A stretch of 64,000 bases of DNA from Reyranella humidisoli (GTDB taxonomy: Bacteria > Pseudomonadota > Alphaproteobacteria > Reyranellales > Reyranellaceae): the NCBI RefSeq assembly GCF_019039055.1, contig NZ_JAHOPB010000002.1, forward strand, positions 496,001-560,000, written 5' to 3'. How positions within the stretch are numbered: the first letter of the stretch is position 1; each line of letters opens with the position of its first letter. The notes beneath the pieces were generated by a model that saw only the letters and a program-made list of their open reading frames with translations, was not told where the DNA came from and searched no databases. Shown piece after piece: positions 35,911 to 45,073 of the stretch. Position numbers and translations under genes: made by a program.

Positions 35911-36030
35911 TCCTCCCCATTCAGATGGGGAGGTGTCGCGCTTCGCGCGACGGAGGGGGGCATGACCCCATCGCCCTCGTGAGACGAGGGCACTTCCCCT
36001 TTGCGGAACCCGCAAAGGGGAAGAGGTTGA
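35911..36030. repeat. Multi-hairpin dispersed repeat, copy B (inverted relative to copy A)
   Basis: A 120-base element whose reverse complement nearly matches 29897-30012: outer CCTCCCCAT...ATGGGGAGG, then GCCCTCGT/ACGAGGG, then CTTCCCCTTTGCGG/CCGCAAAGGGGAAG. The main difference is a GTCGCGCTTCGCGCGAC hairpin where copy A reads a degraded version. Like copy A it fills a gap between convergent genes (stops at 35899 and 36039). Confidence 0.85.
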
Positions 36031-36038
36031 TTAGAGAA

Positions 36039-36815
36039 TTAGCCCCGCCGCCAGTCCGGGAACACCAGGCTCTTCCAGCCTGAGCGATCGAACTTCTTCC
36101 AGTTGCCTTCGGGCTGGGCGAGACGGTCGGCGACCGCGTAGACGGCGGCCGGATGATGACCGAGCCCGCAGTGGCTGCCATAGACCTCGATGTTCTCGAC
36201 CTGCTCGCTTTCCTCGTTGATGCAGGTCTGCCAGGCGCAGATCCCGTCGGTGCGGCTGAACACCGACGTGGTGGGCACCGGTGGCGGCGTGGCGAGCGCG
36301 CCGGCCATCTTGTGATCGCTGTCCTCGACGCTCTGGCCCGACGCGAACTCATAGACGCGCCAGGCGTTGGTCGCCTTCGGACTGCCGGCAAACGGGCTGC
36401 CGAGGCTGATCACCGAACGCACCTTGTCGGGAACCATCTTGGCGATCTGGCGGGCATAGATGCCACCCAGGCTCCAGCCGACCAGGCTGATCTTGCGATT
36501 GCCGTAGCGTTCATGGAGCTCCTCGACCCGCGCCAGCATGCCGTCCTCGATGCCGGCGCGCAGACCTAGATTGCGGCCCTGCTTCCAGCCGTGCGCGGCA
36601 TAGCCTTGCCCCTTGAGGAAGGAGCGCAAGGGTCGGGTGGAGAGGTCGCTGGCCAGCAGGCCGGGCAGGACGAGGACGGGATGACCGTCGCCGCGGGGCG
36701 CGGCGGCGAGCCACGGCCGAAGCATCATGAAGGCACCGAGCTCCTGCAGGGCACGCCCTTCGAGGAACAGCAACGTCCGCGAGGGGGGACGCAGCGCTTC
36801 AGCGACAGCCGTCAT
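36039..36815 (-). CDS. Alpha/beta hydrolase
   Basis: A 258-residue hydrolase-fold protein. The nucleophile elbow is LVGWSLGGIYARQIAKMVPD, and the start of the fold is PVLVLPGLLASDLSTRPLRSFL. The C-terminal part has SHCGLGHHPAAVYAVADRLAQ, which probably carries the histidine. No signal peptide is clear. The gene lies beside WS/DGAT and between two phasin genes, so a lipase or esterase acting on stored acyl esters is plausible but inferred. Confidence 0.78.
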   Translation of the reverse strand: MTAVAEALRPPSRTLLFLEGRALQELGAFMMLRPWLAAAPRGDGHPVLVLPGLLASDLSTRPLRSFLKGQGYAAHGWKQGRNLGLRAGIEDGMLARVEELHERYGNRKISLVGWSLGGIYARQIAKMVPDKVRSVISLGSPFAGSPKATNAWRVYEFASGQSVEDSDHKMAGALATPPPVPTTSVFSRTDGICAWQTCINEESEQVENIEVYGSHCGLGHHPAAVYAVADRLAQPEGNWKKFDRSGWKSLVFPDWRRG

Positions 36816-36873
36816 TGGGGCTCCTTGTTCGTTGCCACAAGAGTCTCACATATCGGAAGGGGGCGGAAGGGTT

Positions 36874-38328
36874 TCAACCGGGCACGACCGCCTTCTTCAG
36901 CTCGTCGGTCGCCTCGACCAGATAATTGCCGAGGACTGCAACATCAGGAACCGCGCGCCGGTCGGCGGTGAGGCCAAAGTTCAGCGCGTCCATGTAGCTC
37001 TGCACCGTAATGTTGAGTGCCGCACCGTGCGCGGGAATGGAAACCGGATGCAGCGCCGTCACCTTGGCGCCGGCGCAGTAGAGCGGCATCGGCGGGCCGG
37101 GCACGTTGGAGATGGTTACGTTCATCGGCATCGGCAGCTTGTCGGCCAGGCCGCTGCGTCCGTACACCAGCATCATGAGCTGCAGCAGGATGGGCGCGCC
37201 CACGAAGGCGAAATCCTGCGGGACGGCGTCGCGGAAGGTGCCGGCGATCTGCTTGGACTCAGTCGACGATTTCACGATGGCGCGCAGCCGCTCGGCCGGA
37301 TCGGCGACGTCGGTTGCGAGCTGGCAGAGCATGCCGGACACCTGGTTGTTCTGCCGCGTGTCGCCGGGCTCGCGCAGGCTGATCGGCACGCCGGCGATCA
37401 GTGGCTTGTCGGGAAGCTGTCCCTTTTCCTGCAGGTAGCGCCGCAACGCGCCGCTGCACACCGCCATCACGACGTCGTTCAGCTTGGCCCCGCTCGCCTT
37501 GGCGATCGCCTTGGCGTCGCTGAGCGAGATCGTGCGCGCGGCATAGCTGCGTTCGCGCGTGATCGTGGCGTTGAATGGCGTCTTCGGCGCATTGAGAGTC
37601 GGCAACTGGCTGGCGAGGCTCTGCAGCGTGCCCAGCGCCTTGGGCATTTCGCCGGGCTTGCCGAGGAACGCGCTGGTCATCGAGTTCATGATGTCGGGCG
37701 CGGCCTGAAGCATCTTCAATTGCTGGCGCATCATGTTGCCCATGATGTCTGTGATGCCCTTCAGAGGATCGACCGCCGTCGGCGAGCTGGGCGCTGCCGC
37801 TGCGCTGGCAGGCTTCGGCGGCGGCGGGGCGACCGCGCGCGGTGTCGCACTCACATCGTAGAGCGCCTTGTTGATTGCCATGCCGGCGCCGCCGTCGATC
37901 GCGGCGTGATGGACCTTGGAATAGAGCACGCCCTGGCCGTCCGCGAGGCCGGTGATGACGTAGAACTGCCAGAGCGGCCGGCTGCGATCGAGCGTGTTGG
38001 CGTGCAGCCGTGAGATCACTTCCTCGAGTTGCGCCTCGGTACCGGGCGCGGGCAGCGCGGTTTCGCGCAGATGGTAGTCGAGATCGATGGTCGCCTCGTC
38101 GACCCAGCCCGGGTGATCGAGGTCATAGAGCGATGGTGCGAGACGCTTGGAGAAGATCGGGATCGTGTGCAGCCGGCTCTCGAAGAACTTCCGGAAGTGC
38201 TGGTAGAAACTGCCCTCGAAGCCAGGGGGCAGCTCGAAGTAGGTGAGGCCCGCCACATGCATGGGGGTCTCCGGCGTTTCCAGATACAGAAACGAGGCAT
38301 CGATTCCGGAAAGCTGCTGCAGGTCCAT
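36874..38328 (-). CDS. Wax ester synthase/diacylglycerol acyltransferase (WS/DGAT) family protein
   Basis: A 484-residue acyltransferase that joins acyl-CoA to alcohols or diacylglycerol. The catalytic motif HHxxxDG is present as HHAAIDG at residues 140-146. The N-terminus LSGIDASFLYLETPETPMHV and the C-terminal half (VCSGALRRYLQEKG, ISNVPGPPMPLYCAGAKV) fit the WS/DGAT family at normal length. Start at 38328 fits homologues. It is divergent from the second phasin across a 231-base AT-rich gap, placing wax-ester or triacylglycerol storage beside PHA granule proteins. Confidence 0.9.
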   Translation of the reverse strand: MDLQQLSGIDASFLYLETPETPMHVAGLTYFELPPGFEGSFYQHFRKFFESRLHTIPIFSKRLAPSLYDLDHPGWVDEATIDLDYHLRETALPAPGTEAQLEEVISRLHANTLDRSRPLWQFYVITGLADGQGVLYSKVHHAAIDGGAGMAINKALYDVSATPRAVAPPPPKPASAAAAPSSPTAVDPLKGITDIMGNMMRQQLKMLQAAPDIMNSMTSAFLGKPGEMPKALGTLQSLASQLPTLNAPKTPFNATITRERSYAARTISLSDAKAIAKASGAKLNDVVMAVCSGALRRYLQEKGQLPDKPLIAGVPISLREPGDTRQNNQVSGMLCQLATDVADPAERLRAIVKSSTESKQIAGTFRDAVPQDFAFVGAPILLQLMMLVYGRSGLADKLPMPMNVTISNVPGPPMPLYCAGAKVTALHPVSIPAHGAALNITVQSYMDALNFGLTADRRAVPDVAVLGNYLVEATDELKKAVVPG

Positions 38329-38457
38329 TGGCGTCCTCCCACGGTCCGCCTGTTGTTCGTCGTTGGACGATTTGTCCTCCGGCACGTCCGGGAAAGGCAA
38401 GAGCCTTCCGGGTGTGTGAAAATTTAAGTCATTGAAATATATGGATATTCAATTTTT

Positions 38458-38471
38458 TGCGCCGCAGCGCA
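38458..38471. promoter_or_regulatory. Inverted repeat TGCGC-N4-GCGCA upstream of the phasin
   Basis: TGCGC (38458-38462) and GCGCA (38467-38471) flank four bases, within an AT-rich stretch between WS/DGAT and the second phasin. TGC/GCA-rich palindromes of this type are bound by PhaR-like regulators in related bacteria. The assignment rests on pattern only. Confidence 0.3.
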
Positions 38472-38482
38472 CAAATTTATGT

Positions 38483-38492
38483 TGCAACGCAC
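38483..38492. promoter_or_regulatory. TGC-AAC-GCAC motif, candidate PhaR-type operator before the phasin
   Basis: The sequence TGCAACGCAC lies 67 bases before the phasin start. It fits the pattern TGCANYGCRC that also occurs before ccr (49829-49838) and etfB (62229-62238). Confidence 0.35.
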
Positions 38493-38559
38493 AATGGCGA
38501 TCCCATATACGCCCCATCAGCATTCGACACCACACCAACCAATTGCAGGACCTTACGCC

Positions 38560-39009
38560 ATGACCACCCAGACCGCTGCCATCGAGAACGTCATCGAGCA
38601 CGCCAACGAGACCACCAAGGCCGCCGGCGAGCGCGTCCGTGAGTTCGCCCAGATCGGTGTTCGCAAGGCCACCGAGGGCTTCGAGAAGATCAGCCAGGCC
38701 GCGCAGACCGCGTCGGAAGAGATGAACACGCAGTACACGCAGGCTCGCCAGGGTGCCACGAAGGCCAGCCTCAAGATCCTCGACGTCGCCAAGGAAGACG
38801 CCGACGCCGGCTTCGCCGCCATGCGCGACTTCCTGTCGGCCAAGTCGCCGCTGGAGGCGTTCGACGTCTCGGCCAAGTACTGGCGCGGCCGCCTCGAGAC
38901 CCGCATCGCCCAGGCGCAGGACCTCGGCGCGTTCGTCCGCAAGAGCGCCGACGACGTGGTTCGCCCCGTCCAGGAGCGCATCGAGAAGTTCACCAAGACT
39001 GCGGCCTAA
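38560..39009 (+). CDS. Phasin family protein (PhaP-like)
   Basis: A 149-residue all-helical amphipathic protein. Landmarks are TTKAAGERVREFAQIGVRKA, AAMRDFLSAKSPLEAFDVSA and ETRIAQAQDLGAFVRKSADD, typical of alphaproteobacterial phasins. Start at 38560 follows a GGA-containing ribosome site. A frame opening at 38479 would add 27 non-phasin residues. The gene has an AT-rich upstream region with TGC/GCA palindromes and a strong terminator after it, so it is a separate, probably highly expressed, unit. Confidence 0.88.
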   Translation: MTTQTAAIENVIEHANETTKAAGERVREFAQIGVRKATEGFEKISQAAQTASEEMNTQYTQARQGATKASLKILDVAKEDADAGFAAMRDFLSAKSPLEAFDVSAKYWRGRLETRIAQAQDLGAFVRKSADDVVRPVQERIEKFTKTAA

Positions 39010-39031
39010 ACCGCCCCAGGCTTCGAGCTCG

Positions 39032-39061
39032 AAGGCCCGTCCGAGAGGACGGGCCTTTTTT
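39032..39061 (+). terminator. Rho-independent terminator of the phasin gene
   Basis: AAGGCCCGTCC and GGACGGGCCTT form an 11-bp perfect stem with loop GAGA, followed by a run of T (39056-39061). It lies 22 bases after the phasin stop. Confidence 0.9.
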
Positions 39062-39109
39062 CTTGAGCCGACGCTCTACAGGAGCCCGATCCGTTCCTGG
39101 AGGAACGAC

Positions 39110-39396
39110 ATGGACCGTTTCTGGCTCAGGAGTTATCCGCCGGGCGTGCAGGCGGACATCGATCCGTCGGCCTATGCCGGCATCGTTTCCCTTTTCGAGG
39201 AGAGCTTCTCGAAGCATCGCGACAGGAAAGCCTATGTCTGCATGGACAAGGCGCTCACCTTCGGCGAGATCGATTCGCTCTCACTGGCTACAAGCGACCC
39301 AAATACATCGAATTCCGCGAGCAGCTGCCCAAGACCAACGTCGGCAAGATCCTGCGGCGGGCGCTGCGGGACGATGCGATCGGGAAAGCCGCTTGA
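39110..39396 (+). pseudogene. Remnant of a FadD-type long-chain acyl-CoA ligase with a large internal deletion
   Basis: From the ATG at 39110, preceded by GGAGG, about 57 residues match the start of FadD enzymes ([43 protein letters not shown]). Near 39281-39285 the match jumps, in a different frame, to the FadD C-terminus ([29 protein letters not shown]), ending at the TGA 39394-39396. About 460 codons are missing, and the two ends are out of frame, so the gene cannot be active. Both ends remain well conserved, which suggests a fairly recent loss. It lies between phasin and lipoprotein genes. Confidence 0.85.
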
Positions 39397-39473
39397 ATCT
39401 GCTGCAGGGAGCCTGCAACCCCTGTCGCCATTGCGCGTTCCCCTCCCCAGGAATTCCCCTGGAGGACACCCTC

Positions 39474-40088
39474 ATGACCGTTTCCAAGATCCTGGCCGTC
39501 GCTGCACTGGGCCTGTCGGCAGCCGCCTGCAGCAGCACCACCTACGAAACCCGCACGACCAGCCCCTATTCGGTGAGCAGCTCCGAGCAGGCTTGCCTGG
39601 ACTACGGCTTCCGTGCCGGCACCGATAACTACAATCGCTGCGTTTCGCGCGAGGCCGCCGCCCGCGCCCAGGGCCGCGTTCCCGTCGGTTACACGGTCGC
39701 CAGCCTCGACGCCGATGCCCGGAACGCCTGCTATTCCTACGGACTGACGCCCGGCAGCACGATGTACGATCGCTGCGTCGGCCGCGAGATCGACGCCCGC
39801 CGTTACCGCGACCAGGCCTATGTGACGCCGGTGCCGGCACCGGTTCCGGGCTCCTACCCGTCGCAGACCACCACTTACTACACCACGGCTCCGGCGGCCC
39901 CGACCTATTACGGGCCGGCAACGACCGTCTCGACCACCACCTACAGCACCCCGCCGGTCGCCTACCAGCCGACCCCGCCGGCCGGCGTTGAGGCCTTCCG
40001 CGACGAGTATGGTTTCCGCTATGATGGGCAGGGAAACCGGATCGACCGCAACGGCAACATCATCAGCCCGCAGTCGACCACACGATGA
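39474..40088 (+). CDS. Putative lipoprotein with low-complexity Tyr/Thr/Pro region
   Basis: A 204-residue exported protein. The signal MTVSKILAVAALGLSAAAC ends in a lipobox-like LSAAAC, so the cysteine at residue 19 may be lipidated. Two similar segments follow (EQACLDYGFRAGTDNYNRCV and ARNACYSYGLTPGSTMYDRC), a repeated Cys-Tyr-Gly module. A Pro/Thr/Tyr-rich linker leads to a tail, EYGFRYDGQGNRIDRNGNII, like that of the next protein. GGAGG precedes the ATG. No function is known. Confidence 0.78.
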   Translation: MTVSKILAVAALGLSAAACSSTTYETRTTSPYSVSSSEQACLDYGFRAGTDNYNRCVSREAAARAQGRVPVGYTVASLDADARNACYSYGLTPGSTMYDRCVGREIDARRYRDQAYVTPVPAPVPGSYPSQTTTYYTTAPAAPTYYGPATTVSTTTYSTPPVAYQPTPPAGVEAFRDEYGFRYDGQGNRIDRNGNIISPQSTTR

Positions 40089-40097
40089 GGGGGCTTG

Positions 40098-40520
40098 ATG
40101 GCTGCGAGAGCTTTGATGGTTGCGGCGCTTGGTGTGTCGCTGCTCGCAGCCTGCGACCCGCTGCCCCAGCCCCTCTATAGCGAGACGACGCCGCCCCCGG
40201 CCTACCGGACGCAGCCGGGCGGCGTCCGGATCGACAACGAAGGCTACCAGCTCGATCCGGAGGGCTACCGGATCGACAAGAGCGGTGCCCGGGTTGGCAT
40301 CATCGACGTGCCGGCCAAGACCGCGGGCGACAACTCGAATGCGGTCGCGGGCTTCTACATCAGCAATACCGGCTCCAATGCACCGGGCCGCGTTGCTTCG
40401 AGTGACGCCGCCACGACCGGCCCGAACAGCATGAACCTACCGACGCCGTCGCAGATGCCGCAGCAGGCGCCGATCGCCCCGGCGCCGGCGAACGTGCCGC
40501 CGCCGGCTGGGTATCGTTGA
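40098..40520 (+). CDS. Putative lipoprotein, partner of the preceding gene
   Basis: A 140-residue exported protein with signal ARALMVAALGVSLLAAC and a lipobox at LLAAC. The mature part has the segment RIDNEGYQLDPEGYRIDKSG, which resembles the tail of the preceding lipoprotein and looks like a short tandem module of Gly, Asp and aromatic residues. A Pro/Ala/Gln-rich tail ends it. ATG at 40098 is used; TTG at 40095 is an alternative. It starts 9 bases after the previous stop, so the two are co-transcribed. Function unknown. Confidence 0.75.
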   Translation: MAARALMVAALGVSLLAACDPLPQPLYSETTPPPAYRTQPGGVRIDNEGYQLDPEGYRIDKSGARVGIIDVPAKTAGDNSNAVAGFYISNTGSNAPGRVASSDAATTGPNSMNLPTPSQMPQQAPIAPAPANVPPPAGYR

Positions 40521-40529
40521 GGAGCGCCG

Positions 40530-41504
40530 CTACTCGATCCTGATTCCGGCGGCCCGGATCACGGGCGCCCATTTCGCGATCTCGTCGTTTATGAACTTCG
40601 CCGTGAGCTGAGGCGTGGTTTCCGTCGTCGGCACGGCGGCAATGTTTTCCAGGAACTGGATGGTCGTCGGATCCTTCATCATCCGGCGCGCCGCCTGGTC
40701 GAGCACGTCGACCACGGGCTGTGGCACGTTCGCAGGCCCCAGGATCAGGTTGAACGTATAGGCCTCGTAGCCTTTGACCCCGGCCTCGATCATGGTCGGA
40801 ATCTCGGGCGCGATCGGCGCCCGCCTGGAGTAGGCATAGGCGAGGATGCGAACCTTCCCGGCCTTGTGAAGCTGAAGCGTCGTGCTGAACGTCTCGAACA
40901 TCCAGGCCGTCTGGCCGCTCATCATGTCCTGCAGCGCCGGCGCCGACCCCTTGTAGGGGATGTGCTCGACCTCGATGCCGCCGACCTCACGTTTGAAGTA
41001 CTCGCCGGCGAGGTTGATGATCGAGCCCGCGCCGGATGAGCCGTAGGAATACTTGCCGGGATTCTCCTTCATCAGCTCGACCAGGCCCATCACCGTGTCG
41101 GGCATGTCCATGCGTGCCACCAGGACCAGCGGATTGACGCAGATCGATGCGATTGGCGTGAAGTCCTTCACGGCGTCGTAAGCCGGCTTCACGAAGGCCG
41201 TGGGATTGATGGCGTGGGTGGAGGACGGGGCGCACAGCAGCGTGTAGCCATCGGGCCGGGCGTTCTTCACGTCCACCGCGCCGATCGAGCCGGCGGCGCC
41301 TGCCTTGTTATCGACGATGACCTGCTGGCCGAGGATGGCCGTCAGCTTTTCGGCGGCCATGCGGCCGATGATGTCGGTCGGGCCGGCCGGCGCGAAGGGG
41401 ATGACGAAGCGGATCGTCCTCTCGGGGAACTTGCCCTGGGCACGGGCGACGCTCGGGGCGGCAAAGGCCGCAGCTCCGGCGACGATCAGTTGGCGACGGT
41501 TCAT
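40530..41504 (-). CDS. Tripartite tricarboxylate transporter substrate-binding protein (Bug family)
   Basis: A 324-residue periplasmic binding protein of the Bug/TctC family. The N-terminal signal (MNRRQLIVAGAAAFAAPSVARAQG) is twin-arginine-like. The mature start FPERTIRFVIPFAPAGPTDI and the QQVIVDNKAGAAGSIGA segment are family hallmarks. No TctA/TctB membrane partners are nearby, which is usual for Bug proteins. Ligands are small carboxylates or amides. It lies 22 bases after the dienelactone hydrolase gene. Confidence 0.88.
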   Translation of the reverse strand: MNRRQLIVAGAAAFAAPSVARAQGKFPERTIRFVIPFAPAGPTDIIGRMAAEKLTAILGQQVIVDNKAGAAGSIGAVDVKNARPDGYTLLCAPSSTHAINPTAFVKPAYDAVKDFTPIASICVNPLVLVARMDMPDTVMGLVELMKENPGKYSYGSSGAGSIINLAGEYFKREVGGIEVEHIPYKGSAPALQDMMSGQTAWMFETFSTTLQLHKAGKVRILAYAYSRRAPIAPEIPTMIEAGVKGYEAYTFNLILGPANVPQPVVDVLDQAARRMMKDPTTIQFLENIAAVPTTETTPQLTAKFINDEIAKWAPVIRAAGIRIE

Positions 41505-41526
41505 TTCGATTCCTCCCTGATGTTTT

Positions 41527-42243
41527 CTAGTTCAGCGTCTCATTGAACAGCTCGATCATGGCGTTCCATGACCTGCGGTCGGTGGCCTCATGGTAGAAGA
41601 AGCCTTTCATGCCGCGCGAATCGGCCGCCGGGTTGGTGAAACTGTGACCGGCGCCGCCATAGAGCTGCAACCGCCAGTCGACGCCGGCGCTCTTCATTTC
41701 GGCCTCGAAGGCCGCGCGCTGCTCGGGCGGAATGATCGGATCGTCGGCGCCGATGCACACCAGCACCTTGGCCTTGATGTTCACCGCATCCTGCGGCCGT
41801 GCCGTCGCGAGTCCGGAATGAAAACCGACGACCGCCTTCACATCGGCGCCGCTGCGCGCGATCTCCAGCGAGGTCGTGCCGCCGAAGCAGTATCCGATGG
41901 CGGCGAGCCGAGCGGGATCGACTTCCTTCTGGCTCTTGAGGACGTCGAGCGCCGCCAGCGCGCGGGTACGGATACCCGTCGGATCGGTCATCCAGGGCTG
42001 CAGCCGCGCCATCGTCTGGCTGAGATCGGCCAGTGGCTTGCCGTCGCCGTGATAGTCCATGGCGAAGGCGGCGTAGCCGAGGCCCGCCAGGCGCGCCGCG
42101 ATCTTCTTGGTGTGGTCGGTGAGGCCCGGCCCCTCGTGGCAGACCAGCACGCCGCCACGCCGGCCCGGCTTGCTGTCGTCGACCACATATTGGCCGATCA
42201 TGCGGACGCCGTCGGCGCGGTACTCGATGTCCTCGGTGCGCAT
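41527..42243 (-). CDS. Dienelactone hydrolase family protein
   Basis: A 238-residue alpha/beta hydrolase of the dienelactone hydrolase type. The nucleophile is a cysteine, as in that family: AAIGYCFGGTTSLEIARSG. The acid lies near VCIGADDPIIPPEQR and the histidine in GGAGHSFTNPAAD. The N-terminus is DIEYRADGVRMIGQYVVDD. It is followed on the same strand by the Bug protein gene, perhaps linking uptake and hydrolysis. The actual substrate is unknown. Confidence 0.84.
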   Translation of the reverse strand: MRTEDIEYRADGVRMIGQYVVDDSKPGRRGGVLVCHEGPGLTDHTKKIAARLAGLGYAAFAMDYHGDGKPLADLSQTMARLQPWMTDPTGIRTRALAALDVLKSQKEVDPARLAAIGYCFGGTTSLEIARSGADVKAVVGFHSGLATARPQDAVNIKAKVLVCIGADDPIIPPEQRAAFEAEMKSAGVDWRLQLYGGAGHSFTNPAADSRGMKGFFYHEATDRRSWNAMIELFNETLN

Positions 42244-42521
42244 CGTCGTTCGTTTCCCCTCTTGTTGGCCGGGAGACTAGCGGAGCCGGCTTGACCCGCC
42301 AACGACCCGCCGCCACAAGTCGCCGCCATGGTCCCGCCCGCTGCGCCGTGACCTGGAAAACGTTGCCGTGGGCGCCGAATTGCGCAGCAGGAACCCATCG
42401 TATAGATTGGCCCGATGTCGCAGTTCTTTCTTCCCGGCGCGTGCACCGCGCGATGTATCGAGGTCTGAGGCCCAGCGGGCCCCGGTAGCCTTCGTTCGCA
42501 TTTGAGTTGGGAGAAGGGGCG

Positions 42522-43853
<1,332 letters not shown>

Positions 43854-43903
43854 GTGTCATCCTGAGCGCAGCGAAAGATCCTTCGCTGCGCTCAGGATGA
43901 CAC
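43854..43903. repeat. Short REP hairpin between convergent cysS and monooxygenase genes
   Basis: Perfect 22-bp arms (43854-43875, core GTCATCCTGAGCGCAGCGAA, and 43882-43903) enclose a 6-base loop. It begins at the base after the cysS stop and contains the stop codon (43892-43894) of the minus-strand monooxygenase gene. The CATCCTGAGCG core marks a common alphaproteobacterial repeat type. Confidence 0.88.
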
Positions 43904-44209
43904 CTGATTCGGCATCGGCCGCTCCGGGCCGAGCTCGTGGCACTTGATGGTGACGGACTTCGGCTTCAGGCCGCGCAGCGCCTTGAGAAAGACGGCCATG
44001 TGCGGCGTTGCGAAATGGTCCTTCAGCGCCTGCTCGTCTTTCCACCATTCGCGTACGCGCATCAGGCCTGGCTCGAGCATGTCGAACGCATAGTCGTAGC
44101 CGGCGCATCCTGCTTCGGCGCGCGAAGCCTCGATCATCGGACGCGCGATGGCTGCGACGTCGTCCGCCTGGGCGGGATCGAACCTCGCATCGGCAAGCAC
44201 GATCAACAT
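43892..44209 (-). CDS. Putative quinol monooxygenase (ABM family)
   Basis: A 105-residue dimeric ferredoxin-like-fold protein of the antibiotic biosynthesis monooxygenase family. Markers are ASRAEAGCAGYDYAFDMLEP, MRVREWWKDEQALKDHFATP and HMAVFLKALRGL. Start at 44209 follows a GGAG-containing site. The last residues and the TGA lie inside a REP hairpin, so the element supplies the end of the protein. The thioesterase gene is 11 bases upstream on the same strand. Confidence 0.82.
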   Translation of the reverse strand: MLIVLADARFDPAQADDVAAIARPMIEASRAEAGCAGYDYAFDMLEPGLMRVREWWKDEQALKDHFATPHMAVFLKALRGLKPKSVTIKCHELGPERPMPNQVSS

Positions 44210-44220
44210 GGTGTCCTCCC

Positions 44221-44994
44221 TCAGCGTTTCTCGAAGATGACGCTCTGCACGGCACGACCGAAATAGCCGTTGGCGTCGGCCAACCGTGCGGCGGCGATGC
44301 CGACCGAGTCGGGGCCGACCCAGGTCTCGGCGTCGAGCAGGACCCATTCGCCGACCGGCTCGCGGCCCAGGCTGACGCTGAGGTCGGCGTTGATGAAGGT
44401 CCAGTCTTTCATGTCGAACACCGACGAGGTGCCATTGCAGAAGTCGGCGGCGATGACGGCCCGCATCAGCGGCGAGATCGCGGCGCCATCGACGATCGGC
44501 CGTGTCGCGCGATACCAGACCGCTGCCGGACCGGGGATGCGGAATCCGCCCTTGGCGGTGCGCATCTCGATGCCCTTGAGGAAGGGCGTCTGGGTCGCGA
44601 AGAAGTCTGGCGGGGCGCAATGCTCCGGCATCGGCAGTTCGACCGGCGGGCCGCTGGCGATGGCCGGCATCTCCTTCGGGTCCGTGCGGATACGCAGTGC
44701 GCTCGCCCGCACGACCTCGGCGCCGTCGGCCAGCAGCTTTATGGACAGGAGCTGGATCTTGCGGCCTTCGCGGACGATCTCGGTCTCGATGGTGAGTGGC
44801 GCCACCGGCACCGGCCGCATCAGATCCACGGTGAGGCGAGCGACCCGCATCGGCACGGGCGAGGGTAGATGTTCGATGGCCCAGCAGATCAAGGACGACG
44901 GCGCCGCGCCATGCTGAAGTTTCGGATTCCATGGGCCACCGGCAAAGGAACTGGTCTCGGCAATCGCACCTACGACTCGATAGATCGATTCCAT
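44221..44994 (-). CDS. Acyl-CoA thioesterase family protein (TesB-like double hotdog)
   Basis: A 257-residue protein with two hotdog-like halves, as in TesB-type and fungal-like acyl-CoA thioesterases. The first half contains FAGGPWNPKLQHGAAPSSL and LTVDLMRPVPVAPLTIETEI; the second contains VIAADFCNGTSSVFDMKDWT and INADLSVSLGREPVGEWVLL. It is probably cytosolic and co-transcribed with the ABM gene. It is divergent from an ArsR regulator, whose operator-like palindrome lies in the shared gap. Confidence 0.82.
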   Translation of the reverse strand: MESIYRVVGAIAETSSFAGGPWNPKLQHGAAPSSLICWAIEHLPSPVPMRVARLTVDLMRPVPVAPLTIETEIVREGRKIQLLSIKLLADGAEVVRASALRIRTDPKEMPAIASGPPVELPMPEHCAPPDFFATQTPFLKGIEMRTAKGGFRIPGPAAVWYRATRPIVDGAAISPLMRAVIAADFCNGTSSVFDMKDWTFINADLSVSLGREPVGEWVLLDAETWVGPDSVGIAAARLADANGYFGRAVQSVIFEKR

Positions 44995-45073
44995 TCCTGT
45001 CCCGCTCCCCAGAGGCGGCGCTTGTCATAAAGGGCGACGCCACCACCGGCAATCGCTTGACGGCCATCCATAG

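Noticed and set aside
38479..38559. An earlier start for the second phasin
   Set aside because: The extra 27 residues do not look like phasin sequence, lie over the AT-rich regulatory region, and the ATG at 38560 has the better ribosome site.
42380..42406. A TTGCGC/TATAGA promoter for cysS
   Set aside because: The spacing is only 15 bases and the -35 box is poor, so I did not list it as a feature.
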